DNA of 64,000 bases from a virus. The stretch is from positions 1 to 64,000 of IMG/VR virus record IMGVR_UViG_3300031239_000001; one strand, written 5' to 3'. Below the pieces are notes generated by a model. That model searched no databases and was not told the origin of the DNA. It saw only the letters and a program-made list of their open reading frames with translations. Below are positions 1 to 8,800 of the stretch, one piece after another; positions within the stretch are counted from its first letter, which is position 1, and each line of letters starts with the position of its first letter. A program made the translations under genes and the position numbers.

Positions 1-3000
1 AACCGACGGATGACGCGGTGGTGTTCCGAAGTGTCACCCGCCGCCCGTTGGTGACCGTTCCGAAAGAGGTGATGTTGACGGCACCGGCACCGGTGAGCAG
101 GACGTATCCGCCCGAGACGGTCGAGAGGTCGGTGGTGGTGGCCGCCGCGATGGATGCGGACGAACTGCCGAGTGCATCGAACGCAGCGCCTGCCGAGGTC
201 TGCCCCGTGCCTCCTTGGCTAAATCCGAGAGTTCCTGAGATGTTGCCGAACGTAGGCTGAGCAGAGTTGAACGTTCCGAAGGTTCCATCAAACGCAGTCA
301 GGAATTGATTAGCAGGCGAGACGTATTGGAAAGCCATTGTGCACAAATTCGCTGAGCTGCGCCCGCGCAATGCGTGCGTTGTGCTGTCCGCCCAAACGCG
401 CAGCGAACCGGCGCTAGGCGCGGCAGGCGCCGCAATTTCAGTGAACTGAATGTCCCCGGCCGCCGGTACGTCGTTCGGGATGTTGGCGAGGGTCTGCACC
501 GTCGATCCGAGTGGCTTCGTGACATCTCCCGTGAAGGCCGGGAGTTGGCCCGCCGTGATGACGCCTGAGATGCCCGAGAACGATGGCTGAGCCGCCGAGA
601 CCACACCGTTGTCGGAGATGGCGAAAATAAAGTTGTTTGCCGGTGGGGTAATGCTGCGGACCCCGTGGTTAACGTTCCCAGCGTCGTCCTTTGAACAGAA
701 GTTTTTAGAGGTGCTGTCTCCATAGATAAACAGCTTGCCAGCCGCCGGAGAAGACGGAGCCACCACGGAAGTCACAAGGATATCACCGGTCATGGTAACG
801 CCGTTTGATATATTCAACAGAGTCGTTACACCAGAGCCTGCGGAAGTTGTTACATCACCTCCCGTAAAAGCGGGCAAGCGCCCTACTGGCAACGTTCCAG
901 AGGTTAGGTCTGTGGCGGAGCCCGAGGTTGCAACGGTAGCAAGGCCCGACACGGCTCCGGCAGCAATTGCAATAGCCGTAGAACCGGCAGCCGTTATCAA
1001 ACCCTTCCCGTTGACGGTGAAGGTTCCTACACTAGCTGCTCCACCGAAACTGCCTACGTTGGAGTTGACCGTAGCAAGGGTAGAGGCATAGCTTGAAGTC
1101 GTTATGTCTCCGGTCAGAGGACCAAACTGGGTGCCAGCAAGAGTGCCAGAAATGTCAGAAAATTCAGGCTGAGCCAACACAGAAGAACCGTCGTCCGCAA
1201 CCGAAGTCAAGAACTGGTGGCTTACGGCGGCTTTGGTCTGGATTCCATGGTTGACGACGCCTGCATCGCTTTTAACAGCGAAGTTCTTGGAAGTGGAATC
1301 CACATAAAGGCGGGCCTTGCCGGCACTTGGGGTAACCGGCGCAACTATGGTGGTGGCCAGGAGATCGCCAGCCATGGGCACATCATTGGGGATGTTGTTG
1401 AGGGTGGTGGCGTACGAAAACCCTCCACCGTTTCCTATGTCCCCAGTAAGAGTGCCGAATCGTGCTGCGGGCAAAATCCCTGTCGTTAGGTCAGCGGCGG
1501 ACCCCGAGGTGGCGATAGCGGCGAGGCCCGACACGGCTCCGGCAGCAATAGAAATCGGGGCGGACGAAGCAGCTGTCACCAGACCCTTCCCATTAAGGGT
1601 GAAGCTTACTGCGTGTGAGGCATCGCCAAACGAGCCTACGTTGGAGTTGACCGTGGCCAGGGTAGAGACATAGCTCGAAGTGGTTACGTCTCCGGTCAGA
1701 GGCCCAAACTGGGTTCCCGCCAAAGTGCCTGAGATGTCCGCGAATGCCGGCCTGCTGGCGGTGAACTGCCCGGTAGAACTATCGAACGAACGAAGCCAGT
1801 TCGAGGCCACGGGCGCGATAGTAAAGGCTGTACTGGCTACTGCCCCTGAAGAGTTTTTTGAAGCAAGCGCCAAACTGGTGGAGTCGATGTAGCAACGAGC
1901 AGACCCTACAGAAGGGGTGGCAGGAGAAGCTTGAAGACCCCAAGATGTAAGACCCGTAAAAAACGTCAACTCTTGGGTAGAGCCACTGATCGTCATGGCG
2001 AAAGCACCATTTGCGATCAGGTTCATATTGTTAGAGCCTGAGGTACCGACATTGAAGGCACCATTGGCCTTCAGAATGGTCTGTGTCGCCGCCTTATCTA
2101 GGCCTACGGCTACGTTTGTGAAGCCGCCGAGATTGCCTGCGCTAGATACCGTAACAGGAGGTCCTGCGGCAGGAGTATAGGCCCCTCCGATCCCTACAAG
2201 GAGGCGCTTATTCAGGTTGTCCCAAAATAAATTGGTATCATCGGCGTCCACCAGGTGGCCGGTAGCATCGATGAACGCAACCGCTCCAGGAGTCTTCGTC
2301 CATAGACTCCCAGAGATGTCCGCAAAGGTCGGCTGTGCCAGAACAGAAGAACCGTCGTCGGCAATCGAGGTTAGAAACTGGTGAGCTACTGCTGTCTTTG
2401 TCTGGATTCCGTGGTTGACGATGCCCGCATCGTTTTTAGCTGCGAAGTTCTTGGAGGTCGAGTCAGTGTAGACCACTACCTTGCCGGCCGCAGGCGTTGA
2501 TGGAGCCGCGATATTAGTGTGGAGAATGGTTCCCGCTGCCGTCACCCCGGTCGGTATATTCACAAGGGTGGTAGCGAGGGCACCCGCCGAAGTGGTCAGG
2601 TCACCTGTCAGGGCGGGGAACCGGCCGGCCGGGAGGGTGCCTGATATCAAAGCCGAAGCGTCGATGGCGATCGAAATATTAGAAACGCCAGTTACTAGCC
2701 CCTTAGCGTTGACCACAAGCTGGGGAGTATGGGATGCGTCACTCCAGGTGCCTACGTTGGAATTTACCGTGGCAAGTGTGGCAACAACCGAACCGGTACC
2801 GGAAAAGGCCACATCTCCAGTAGCGGCCGTAACCCCGTTTGATAGAGCTACGCTCCAAAAGGAACTGTTAGAGGGGGCATTGCCGGTAGACTGCTGGAGG
2901 CAGACGTAAGTCGCGGCATTGTAAACCACCGCATCGTACGGCAGATAGGTTACATTGCTGGCGTAGGCGCCCTTCCAGGTAAAGCCGCGACCATCCTTAC

Positions 3001-3058
3001 CATAAATTACGGTAGGTATGGAATACTGCCGGGGCCTATTTTCATCATTCGCTGCCAC
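1..3058 (-). CDS. Tail fibre protein, repeat-rich, C-terminus beyond window
   Basis: An uninterrupted minus-strand frame of 1019 codons runs from about 3058 off the left edge, so its stop is not seen. It probably forms a receptor-binding fibre or side fibre. The N-terminus has a short aromatic module (WKGAY, then YVCLQQSTGNAP, then FW) like the carbohydrate-binding-type modules found in phage tail proteins. The body is Ser/Thr/Gly/Ala-rich and repetitive (AGTQFGPLTGD, SVLAQP), and GGTGQTSAGAAFDAL near the left edge is a common tail-fibre signature. The frame is the same as that of the upstream gene, whose TAA lies at 3083-3085, and no in-frame ATG lies near the start. GTG at 3058, just after a late-promoter-like motif, is the best start. 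Function is secure; the start is tentative. Confidence 0.85.
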   Translation of the reverse strand, partial: MAANDENRPRQYSIPTVIYGKDGRGFTWKGAYASNVTYLPYDAVVYNAATYVCLQQSTGNAPSNSSFWSVALSNGVTAATGDVAFSGTGSVVATLATVNSNVGTWSDASHTPQLVVNAKGLVTGVSNISIAIDASALISGTLPAGRFPALTGDLTTSAGALATTLVNIPTGVTAAGTILHTNIAAPSTPAAGKVVVYTDSTSKNFAAKNDAGIVNHGIQTKTAVAHQFLTSIADDGSSVLAQPTFADISGSLWTKTPGAVAFIDATGHLVDADDTNLFWDNLNKRLLVGIGGAYTPAAGPPVTVSSAGNLGGFTNVAVGLDKAATQTILKANGAFNVGTSGSNNMNLIANGAFAMTISGSTQELTFFTGLTSWGLQASPATPSVGSARCYIDSTSLALASKNSSGAVASTAFTIAPVASNWLRSFDSSTGQFTASRPAFADISGTLAGTQFGPLTGDVTTSSYVSTLATVNSNVGSFGDASHAVSFTLNGKGLVTAASSAPISIAAGAVSGLAAIATSGSAADLTTGILPAARFGTLTGDIGNGGGFSYATTLNNIPNDVPMAGDLLATTIVAPVTPSAGKARLYVDSTSKNFAVKSDAGVVNHGIQTKAAVSHQFLTSVADDGSSVLAQPEFSDISGTLAGTQFGPLTGDITTSSYASTLATVNSNVGSFGGAASVGTFTVNGKGLITAAGSTAIAIAAGAVSGLATVATSGSATDLTSGTLPVGRLPAFTGGDVTTSAGSGVTTLLNISNGVTMTGDILVTSVVAPSSPAAGKLFIYGDSTSKNFCSKDDAGNVNHGVRSITPPANNFIFAISDNGVVSAAQPSFSGISGVITAGQLPAFTGDVTKPLGSTVQTLANIPNDVPAAGDIQFTEIAAPAAPSAGSLRVWADSTTHALRGRSSANLCTMAFQYVSPANQFLTAFDGTFGTFNSAQPTFGNISGTLGFSQGGTGQTSAGAAFDALGSSSASIAAATTTDLSTVSGGYVLLTGAGAVNITSFGTVTNGRRVTLRNTTASSVG
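880..2490. repeat. Intragenic repeats of the tail fibre gene
   Basis: Segments recur at a period of about 583 bp, or twice that. For example, the stretch around 944-960 recurs at 1527-1543, and the stretch around 1179-1195 recurs near 2343. They encode fibre modules with the AGTQFGPLTGD and DDGSSVLAQP signatures. Such repeats could allow fibre-length variation by recombination; that is inference. Confidence 0.75.
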
Positions 3059-3063
3059 GCTAT

Positions 3064-3071
3064 CAAGATTA
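3064..3071 (-). promoter_or_regulatory. Late-type promoter motif before the tail fibre
   Basis: On the minus strand the sequence is GCTAATCTTGATAGC followed directly by GTG. It has the same AATCTT core and 5-6 nt spacing as several other virion genes here, and supports GTG at 3058 as a leaderless start. Confidence 0.5.
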
Positions 3072-3082
3072 GCCTCATTGAC

Positions 3083-4117
3083 TTAAACCTTGTTGGAAGG
3101 CGGAACGGGCTGGGTAGCAAACCCATTCAGCTGGAAGTCCTCGTCGGCAAAAATGCCGTCGGATTCGTCATCAAAAGCAGAGAAAACCGGCTCAATCTGG
3201 ATCGACTCAATCCGGTCATTGATAAACTTCGGCCAGCTCTGGCGAACGAACCCCGTCACGTTGACGAATCGGGTCCAGGCGTTCTCTCCGTTACCAAAGC
3301 GGAGGTCCTTGGCAAACTGGCTGCTAGAAATGGTGCTTCGCTCGAACCCTCGGGACTCCAAAAGGGTCTGCTTGTATCTCAGAAGACAGAACACAACAAT
3401 CGAGTGGAGCCAGGTCAGGTAGAAAGGGTCTCCGTGGGAATGGGCACCAACCCTGTAGGTCTCCCGAAAATTGAGTGACTCAACTTGTTGGACCAGCCTG
3501 GGATTGTTGCCTCGAATCGTCGCGCCTCGGAAGTCGTCATTGGTACCTATGTCAACCTGGATGATTTCTCTCCCGATTACGCCTACGATAGGGTACGAAA
3601 CGCCGGTCTTCGAAATTATCTGCATACGATTTGTCACGAGCAGGGCGTTTGATACGTCCTCTGGGAGCGTCAGCTGGCCCGTAGTGGGGTCCCAGGCCGT
3701 AGGAGTGAAAGGGCCAGCCAGGGCCGGCCAGGTGGCTTCTGAGGTCTCGCTAGGAACGTAGTGGACGTCCCCTAGGGTTACGTCGGTCTCAACACTTTCG
3801 ACCAGCGAAATCGAAATCATGGCGTAGTCGGGACTATCAAACCGATAGTCCATCACGACAGGGATGTCTGTCCGAAGGAACCAGCGCTTGGCTTGGTCGA
3901 TCTCTTTTTGGCCGTAGGTTTGGGAGGTCAGGTCGTCGCGACGAAGCGAGGCGAAGCAATAGTCCAGCAAGTACGGATTAGCTCGGAGGTCCGCGATTGC
4001 CTCGACCAGGGCAGTGCGGATTATGATATCGCTCTGGTGGATACCAACAGCTTCGGTGGTATCAAAATTCGGTTTGATAACCGAAAGAGACTGGTTGAGG
4101 TCTTGGGGGTCAAGCAC
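3083..4117 (-). CDS. Virion-type protein of unknown function
   Basis: This encodes 344 residues from a GTG start; an in-frame TGA lies two codons upstream, so the gene cannot begin earlier. No catalytic motif is recognised. The mixed alpha/beta sequence without signal or membrane segments, and its place directly before the tail fibre in the same frame, suggest a tail or baseplate structural protein. A central region (about 140-200) is rich in Thr, Pro and Val and looks beta-rich. No Shine-Dalgarno sequence is well placed; instead an AATCTTG motif lies 5 nt before GTG, as at other virion genes here. The structural role is inferred from context. Confidence 0.7.
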   Translation of the reverse strand: MLDPQDLNQSLSVIKPNFDTTEAVGIHQSDIIIRTALVEAIADLRANPYLLDYCFASLRRDDLTSQTYGQKEIDQAKRWFLRTDIPVVMDYRFDSPDYAMISISLVESVETDVTLGDVHYVPSETSEATWPALAGPFTPTAWDPTTGQLTLPEDVSNALLVTNRMQIISKTGVSYPIVGVIGREIIQVDIGTNDDFRGATIRGNNPRLVQQVESLNFRETYRVGAHSHGDPFYLTWLHSIVVFCLLRYKQTLLESRGFERSTISSSQFAKDLRFGNGENAWTRFVNVTGFVRQSWPKFINDRIESIQIEPVFSAFDDESDGIFADEDFQLNGFATQPVPPSNKV

Positions 4118-4121
4118 CTTT

Positions 4122-4129
4122 CAAGATTG
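4122..4129 (-). promoter_or_regulatory. Late-type promoter motif before the 344-aa gene
   Basis: The minus strand reads CAATCTTGAAAG followed directly by the GTG start at 4117. It lies in the 45-bp divergent gap and overlaps the -35 box of the plus-strand promoter. Confidence 0.4.
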
Positions 4130-4155
4130 CCAGCGAACGCGAGTCATGCTAAAGT
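4127..4155 (+). promoter_or_regulatory. Sigma70-like promoter, leaderless geometry
   Basis: TTGCCA, 17-bp spacer, TAAAGT, then 7 nt to the ATG at 4163. The -35 box is imperfect, but the layout matches the other leaderless promoters in this window. Confidence 0.5.
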
Positions 4156-4162
4156 CAAGTCC

Positions 4163-4573
4163 ATGCCAAACAACAAATTCGTACTTATCCCAGACAGCAT
4201 GGCCCCAAATTTCCTAGGCCGACAGATCGCCCACAGCGATTACCTCGACACCAGCGACACCAAGTACACGTTCGCAATGATCCCAGACACAGTGCAGGAG
4301 CTGGGTTCCGCGAACCTGGTTTCTTCGGTGTCGTTCGAGGATTCGAACAAGCACAAGCCGGCACTCGACATTGATATCCCGATGCACGTGTTCCCCTCCA
4401 GCACGAAGGGGTGCAACCACCTCTATTTCGACGTAGATATGACCTGGGACCAATACGTCAAGCTCCTCGACGTGATGGAGGAGGTCGGCATCCTTCAGGC
4501 GGGCTTCGTCAAGGCTTCCAAGAAGCGAGGGGCGACTTACCTGCGGCTGCCTTGGGTCAAGAAGAAGGTATGA
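4163..4573 (+). CDS. Small protein of unknown function
   Basis: This encodes 136 residues starting MPNNKFVLIP. A longer frame from 3893 exists, but it would overlap the divergent 344-aa gene, and ATG 4163 sits exactly where a promoter predicts the mRNA start. The protein is soluble with a basic C-terminus (LRLPWVKKKV). No family is recognised. Its stop overlaps the start of the deaminase gene (ATGA), so the two are probably translationally coupled. An early accessory role is inferred. Confidence 0.7.
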   Translation: MPNNKFVLIPDSMAPNFLGRQIAHSDYLDTSDTKYTFAMIPDTVQELGSANLVSSVSFEDSNKHKPALDIDIPMHVFPSSTKGCNHLYFDVDMTWDQYVKLLDVMEEVGILQAGFVKASKKRGATYLRLPWVKKKV

Positions 4574-5031
4574 TATCTCCCGAAGACTTGATATTCCTGC
4601 GGATTGCGATGGAGACAAGTGGGCGTTCCGTTGACCGCTCCACGCGCGTTGGCTCTGTCATAGTTACAGAAAATGGACATATATTGGAAGCCCATAACGG
4701 TTTTCCGCGAGGTGTAAAGGAGTCGGACGCTCGACATACCAGGCCTGCGAAGTATCACTACTTTGAGCACGCTGAGAGGAACGCGATCTACCAGGCAGCT
4801 AGACGTGGCATTGCGACAGAAGGAGCTGCGCTCTATATGGCGGCAACTATGCCGGGCCCTCCGTGCTGTGACTGCTCAAGGGCATGCATTCAAGCGGGAA
4901 TCTCCCGCGTGGTGTGCTCCTTCAGCGGGGGCGCCCTTACTTGGCGTGAAGACTGGCGAGCATCGATGCTTGCCTCAGTTGAGATGCTCAAGGAGGCTGG
5001 CGTCTCGCTGGAGTTCGAGATCGAAGAGTGA
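4570..5031 (+). CDS. dCMP/cytidine deaminase-family enzyme
   Basis: This 153-residue protein has the zinc-dependent deaminase signature: HAERNAI (His ligand plus catalytic Glu) followed by PGPPCCDCSRAC (Cys ligands). dCMP deaminases convert dCMP to dUMP and feed dTMP synthesis; phages use them to balance nucleotide pools. The length fits the family. The ATG overlaps the previous stop. A dNMP kinase (13395) and a nucleoside deoxyribosyltransferase-like protein (31163) elsewhere in the window support a nucleotide-metabolism role. Whether the substrate is dCMP, a nucleoside or another base cannot be read from the sequence. Confidence 0.85.
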   Translation: MISPEDLIFLRIAMETSGRSVDRSTRVGSVIVTENGHILEAHNGFPRGVKESDARHTRPAKYHYFEHAERNAIYQAARRGIATEGAALYMAATMPGPPCCDCSRACIQAGISRVVCSFSGGALTWREDWRASMLASVEMLKEAGVSLEFEIEE

Positions 5032-5034
5032 CGT

Positions 5035-5847
5035 TTAAATCTTCGAGGCTATTCGCTCGATGAGATCCGGCGTGATGTGTGACTCGACCTCCTCTAATGC
5101 CCAAGCGTATACCGAATCGAAGATGTGAACGGGCTGAAGACCCGGATGGAAGAACCCGTCTGGGTTCTTGGATGTGGCCACACGAAAGGTTAATACACTT
5201 TTTTTAGTGCCCCCAGAAGGTGTAGCCGACTGATACACAGAAACGCCCCTAAGGAACGGTATGCCTGTCTTGCCCTGCTTAACACCTCCCACTGGTCCGT
5301 GACCCTGCCCTGGACCTTCTCCGCTCTTGAGAGGTTTGTCCTCGATGTTGAACGAGTGAATCTTGCCCATCTTGGGACGGCCTTGTGCGTCCCGCTCGAT
5401 TTTGGCTAGCGGAATCTTCCGCTTCTTCAGCTCGGCCCGAACGGTATCCACGGTCTCTTTGGAGGACTCTGGAGTGTTCGTAGGGCCCTTCCCGGGGCCC
5501 ACGTGCTGGAATGGTACCACCAGGTACTTATGCCCGTCCTTCGAGGTCTTGGCCGAAGGGCTGTTCAGCAATGCGTCCAGCATAGAATGCGGCTCCATGC
5601 CGTCGTCGATCCATACCGAACCTTGTGCAAGGGATAGGTAGTGCTCCCCGTTGCCTTCGTGGGTAAGACTCAGGGCTTCCACAAACATTTGCCTACGAGA
5701 ATGCAGACGTTCGTTTGCTAGTTCTAAAGCTTTGGCGTGTACCTGTATGCTGAGGTCATTGGCGGCTTGCTCGGCTTCTTGCTTGATGATGTCTGCTAAG
5801 TCCTTGAAGCCAGCCAGGCAGCTGAGGTCGATATTGATGTTATACAT
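5035..5847 (-). CDS. Virion-type protein, possible tail-completion/neck protein
   Basis: This 270-residue protein has an N-terminal helical region (about 15-65) and a C-terminal segment with ATSKNPDGFFHPGLQP followed by a helix. This resembles the W/F-x-HPG motif near the C-terminus of HK97 gp10-like tail-completion proteins. The middle is Gly/Lys/Pro-rich and probably flexible. The start ATG overlaps the stop of the giant upstream gene (TAATG), so it is coupled to it. The assignment rests on one motif and gene context; a non-structural role is possible. Confidence 0.55.
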   Translation of the reverse strand: MYNINIDLSCLAGFKDLADIIKQEAEQAANDLSIQVHAKALELANERLHSRRQMFVEALSLTHEGNGEHYLSLAQGSVWIDDGMEPHSMLDALLNSPSAKTSKDGHKYLVVPFQHVGPGKGPTNTPESSKETVDTVRAELKKRKIPLAKIERDAQGRPKMGKIHSFNIEDKPLKSGEGPGQGHGPVGGVKQGKTGIPFLRGVSVYQSATPSGGTKKSVLTFRVATSKNPDGFFHPGLQPVHIFDSVYAWALEEVESHITPDLIERIASKI

Positions 5848-8800
5848 TACGGGCTATTCGGCTCCCTACTTGAGACAGCGTGACTGTTGGCCCCTCCGCC
5901 ACCCGCGCCTCCGGGCTCAAGTCCCTGAATGAGGCCGGCTGTAACACCTTTCCACCCCACCGTGCCGTCCGCATGTTGCACCTTCAAGTGTCCATTGTGT
6001 AGCGAGCCCACAGGCAGCTCCAGGTCCTTGTGGGTCGGAGGCATGGACTCCTTGTTTAGCTCCTTCTCGGGCGGGAATTTCTCGTTGGGTTCGATTTCTT
6101 CTTTGGCTACATGGTGGGAGCAGTCTGGGCCACAAATCAAAAGGTCGTCCTCCTTCTCGGCCGGGAATTCGCCCTTGAGGGTGTATTGGTAGGGCCCATG
6201 CCATTTAACGCCCCGGTTATCAACATAGTCGTCTGGCTCTGGGTTGTAACTCATCCCGTGCTTCTCGGCCAAGGACTGATGAACCCTGTGAGCCATTTCA
6301 GAATGGCTGCCTCCTTGAACGTCTTTGATCCCAAGCTTGTTCTTGGCGTGCGAGTAAAGAGCCTCGTACATGGCCTTCCCCAGACCTCGCCCCCGGAGAC
6401 TGCTGCTCAGAAAAGAATGGGGGGTCAGCATCCCTTCCCATTTCTCTTTTTCCGCACCTGTGCCTAGGCTACGGTTGCGATAGTGAACGTCCGAATGGAC
6501 ATCTCCGTCTGTCATATGTTGAGCATCGTTGTGCAGCTCGGCAACGATATGATGGACATTGTACTTCCCTCCGACTCCATGCCGGCGCTCCTGCACAACC
6601 AGGCTGTGGGTCTTGCGCATCTCCTCGGGCAGCAGGTGTGAGTAGTTGTAGTTTCTGGCTACCACCGTCCCATGGAGGGTCCTGTCCACGTTTTGATACT
6701 TACCCACAGGAATGTCCTTGATGGCCTTCTCGACCTTTTGGTCATGACAGCCCTTCGGGCAAAGCAGAAGCTTTTCTTCGTCAACGTTCGGAGCCAGCTC
6801 GGCCTTGAGGGCATACTTATAAGGCATGTGTGAGATGTTCGAGCCATGGATTCCGGAACCGTCGGGATTGATAGGATCGACTTTGTAGTCCAGGCCGTGT
6901 GTTGCCGCCAAGCTTCGATGTACAGCACTCGCCTGCGCAGAATGCATCCCTCCGGCAACCCCCTCGACCCCCAGCTTGTTCTTTGCGTGGGAATACGTGG
7001 CTAGATACATCGCCTTCCCGAAGCCTTTCCCGTGGTGGGCCAGATCGAGGTCAGCATGGGGCTCGATGTGCTTATTTTTGATATACCCCTGCACATTCCC
7101 GACCAACGGATTGTTGGACGATTCGTCGTTGATGTACGTGCTGAGGTAGTTTTTCGAAGGGTTGTGGCGGACGAACATCTTGAAGTTCGAAGGCGTACCT
7201 TGTGGGAGCAAATGGGAGTAGTCGTGTAGGTGGACGTCGTTGCCATTGGCGTCTTGGTAGGTGCTCATATGTTTGCCGGTAGGAACGTCGGCGATGGCTT
7301 TCTCGATCTTCTGGTCGTGACAACCAGGAGGGCAAAGCAACAAAGTTTCCTCATCATGATCTGGGGCTAGCTCGCCTTTGAGTTGGTACTGGTAGCCGGC
7401 GTAAGGGTAACGTGTGGCCGAGATTTCAGGATCGTCAGAACCGTCCTCGGGACGAAGGACGTAGGGAACGTGTTCCAGGCCGTGTTTCTTCGACAGAGCG
7501 ATATGGACCGCTTCTGCTTGTGGAGAATGAGGTCCGCCCTGTACGTGATCGATCCCCGCCACATGTTTTGCATGGGCGTAAAGAGCCTCATACATAGCTT
7601 TACCTAAACCCTGTCCGCGAAATTGCTCGTCTAGATCGGAGTGTGGTTCAAGCCTCGTAAATTTGGCGAAAGGATCGTACCCCTTAAAGGTTCTGACACT
7701 GTTGGGCGGCCGCACGTATCCAGTAACGGCTCCCACATATCTGGGGCGGTCTCGTCCTGGTCTCGTCAATCTCGCCACTATCCGCTCTTTGCCGTTTTCA
7801 TTGTTTTGGAAAGAATGATGAACGTGGAGCGACAGGCCCTGCTCTTTTTGTTCTGGCGTCAAAAGATGGCCGTAATCAAACTTCTTCTGAGTTACCGGGT
7901 CACCTGAATCATCGTCACCGTTAGGAAATGTGGTTTCCCCTTGAAACTTGCCCGGCTTCAGGTCAGAGATCGCTTTCTCGATCTTCTGGTCGTGACAGCC
8001 GGGCGGACAGAGCAACAGAGCCTCTTCATCATGATCGGGGGCCAGTTCATCTTTGAGTTGGTAATGGTAGCTATCATACGGGTACTGCTCCAAAGGCAGA
8101 CCGAATCCGCTCTTGGGGTTTCTTTTCTTTGAAACGTAGTTTAGCCCCATTTCACCGGCTAGCGATCGATGAACCCTGTCCGCCGCCGCTGAGTGTTCCC
8201 CTCCTACGACATGGTTCACCCCCAAAGTATGATGGACATGAGCATAGAGGGCCTTGTAAGCCGCCTTGCCCAGCCCCTTGCCACGATATTCCTTCTCTAA
8301 CTGGGAGTGGGGCTCTAGGTATGGCTCCCCTTGGAGTTGATCTTGGAATTCGTACTCGGCATTTGTGGACGGATTAATGTGCCCATGGGCTCCACCGAGA
8401 TTCTGCTGCACCCCGTAGTTGGATTTGCTCAGCCTTGCCTCGACCATAGATGGGAATTGTTTGTGCCCCTCCTTTCTCTGATGCACCTTCAGCGTAAGCC
8501 CCATCGAGCGCTGGGACGGGGTCAAAAGGTGGTTGTAGTCATAGACTTGGTTTACGATGTTTGTTTCAGGGATCGGTCGGTCTTCTTCATGGGGACCCGG
8601 AGAGATATCAGAGATAGCCTTCTCGATCTTCTGGTCATGGCAGCCAGGAGGACAAAGCAGCAGGGCTTCCTCATCATGATCTGGCGCTAACTCGCCTTTG
8701 ATCTGGTAGTCGTAGTCCATATATGGATAACGCTGTACATGTTCGTCGTCCGGGTCTTCACCGTATGCTTCCCTTTTTTCTGGGAAGTACCACAGCCCGT

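Noticed and set aside
735-2909. Several plus-strand open frames of 60-142 codons at the left end
   Set aside because: A single uninterrupted minus-strand frame covers the whole stretch and encodes a recognisable tail fibre.
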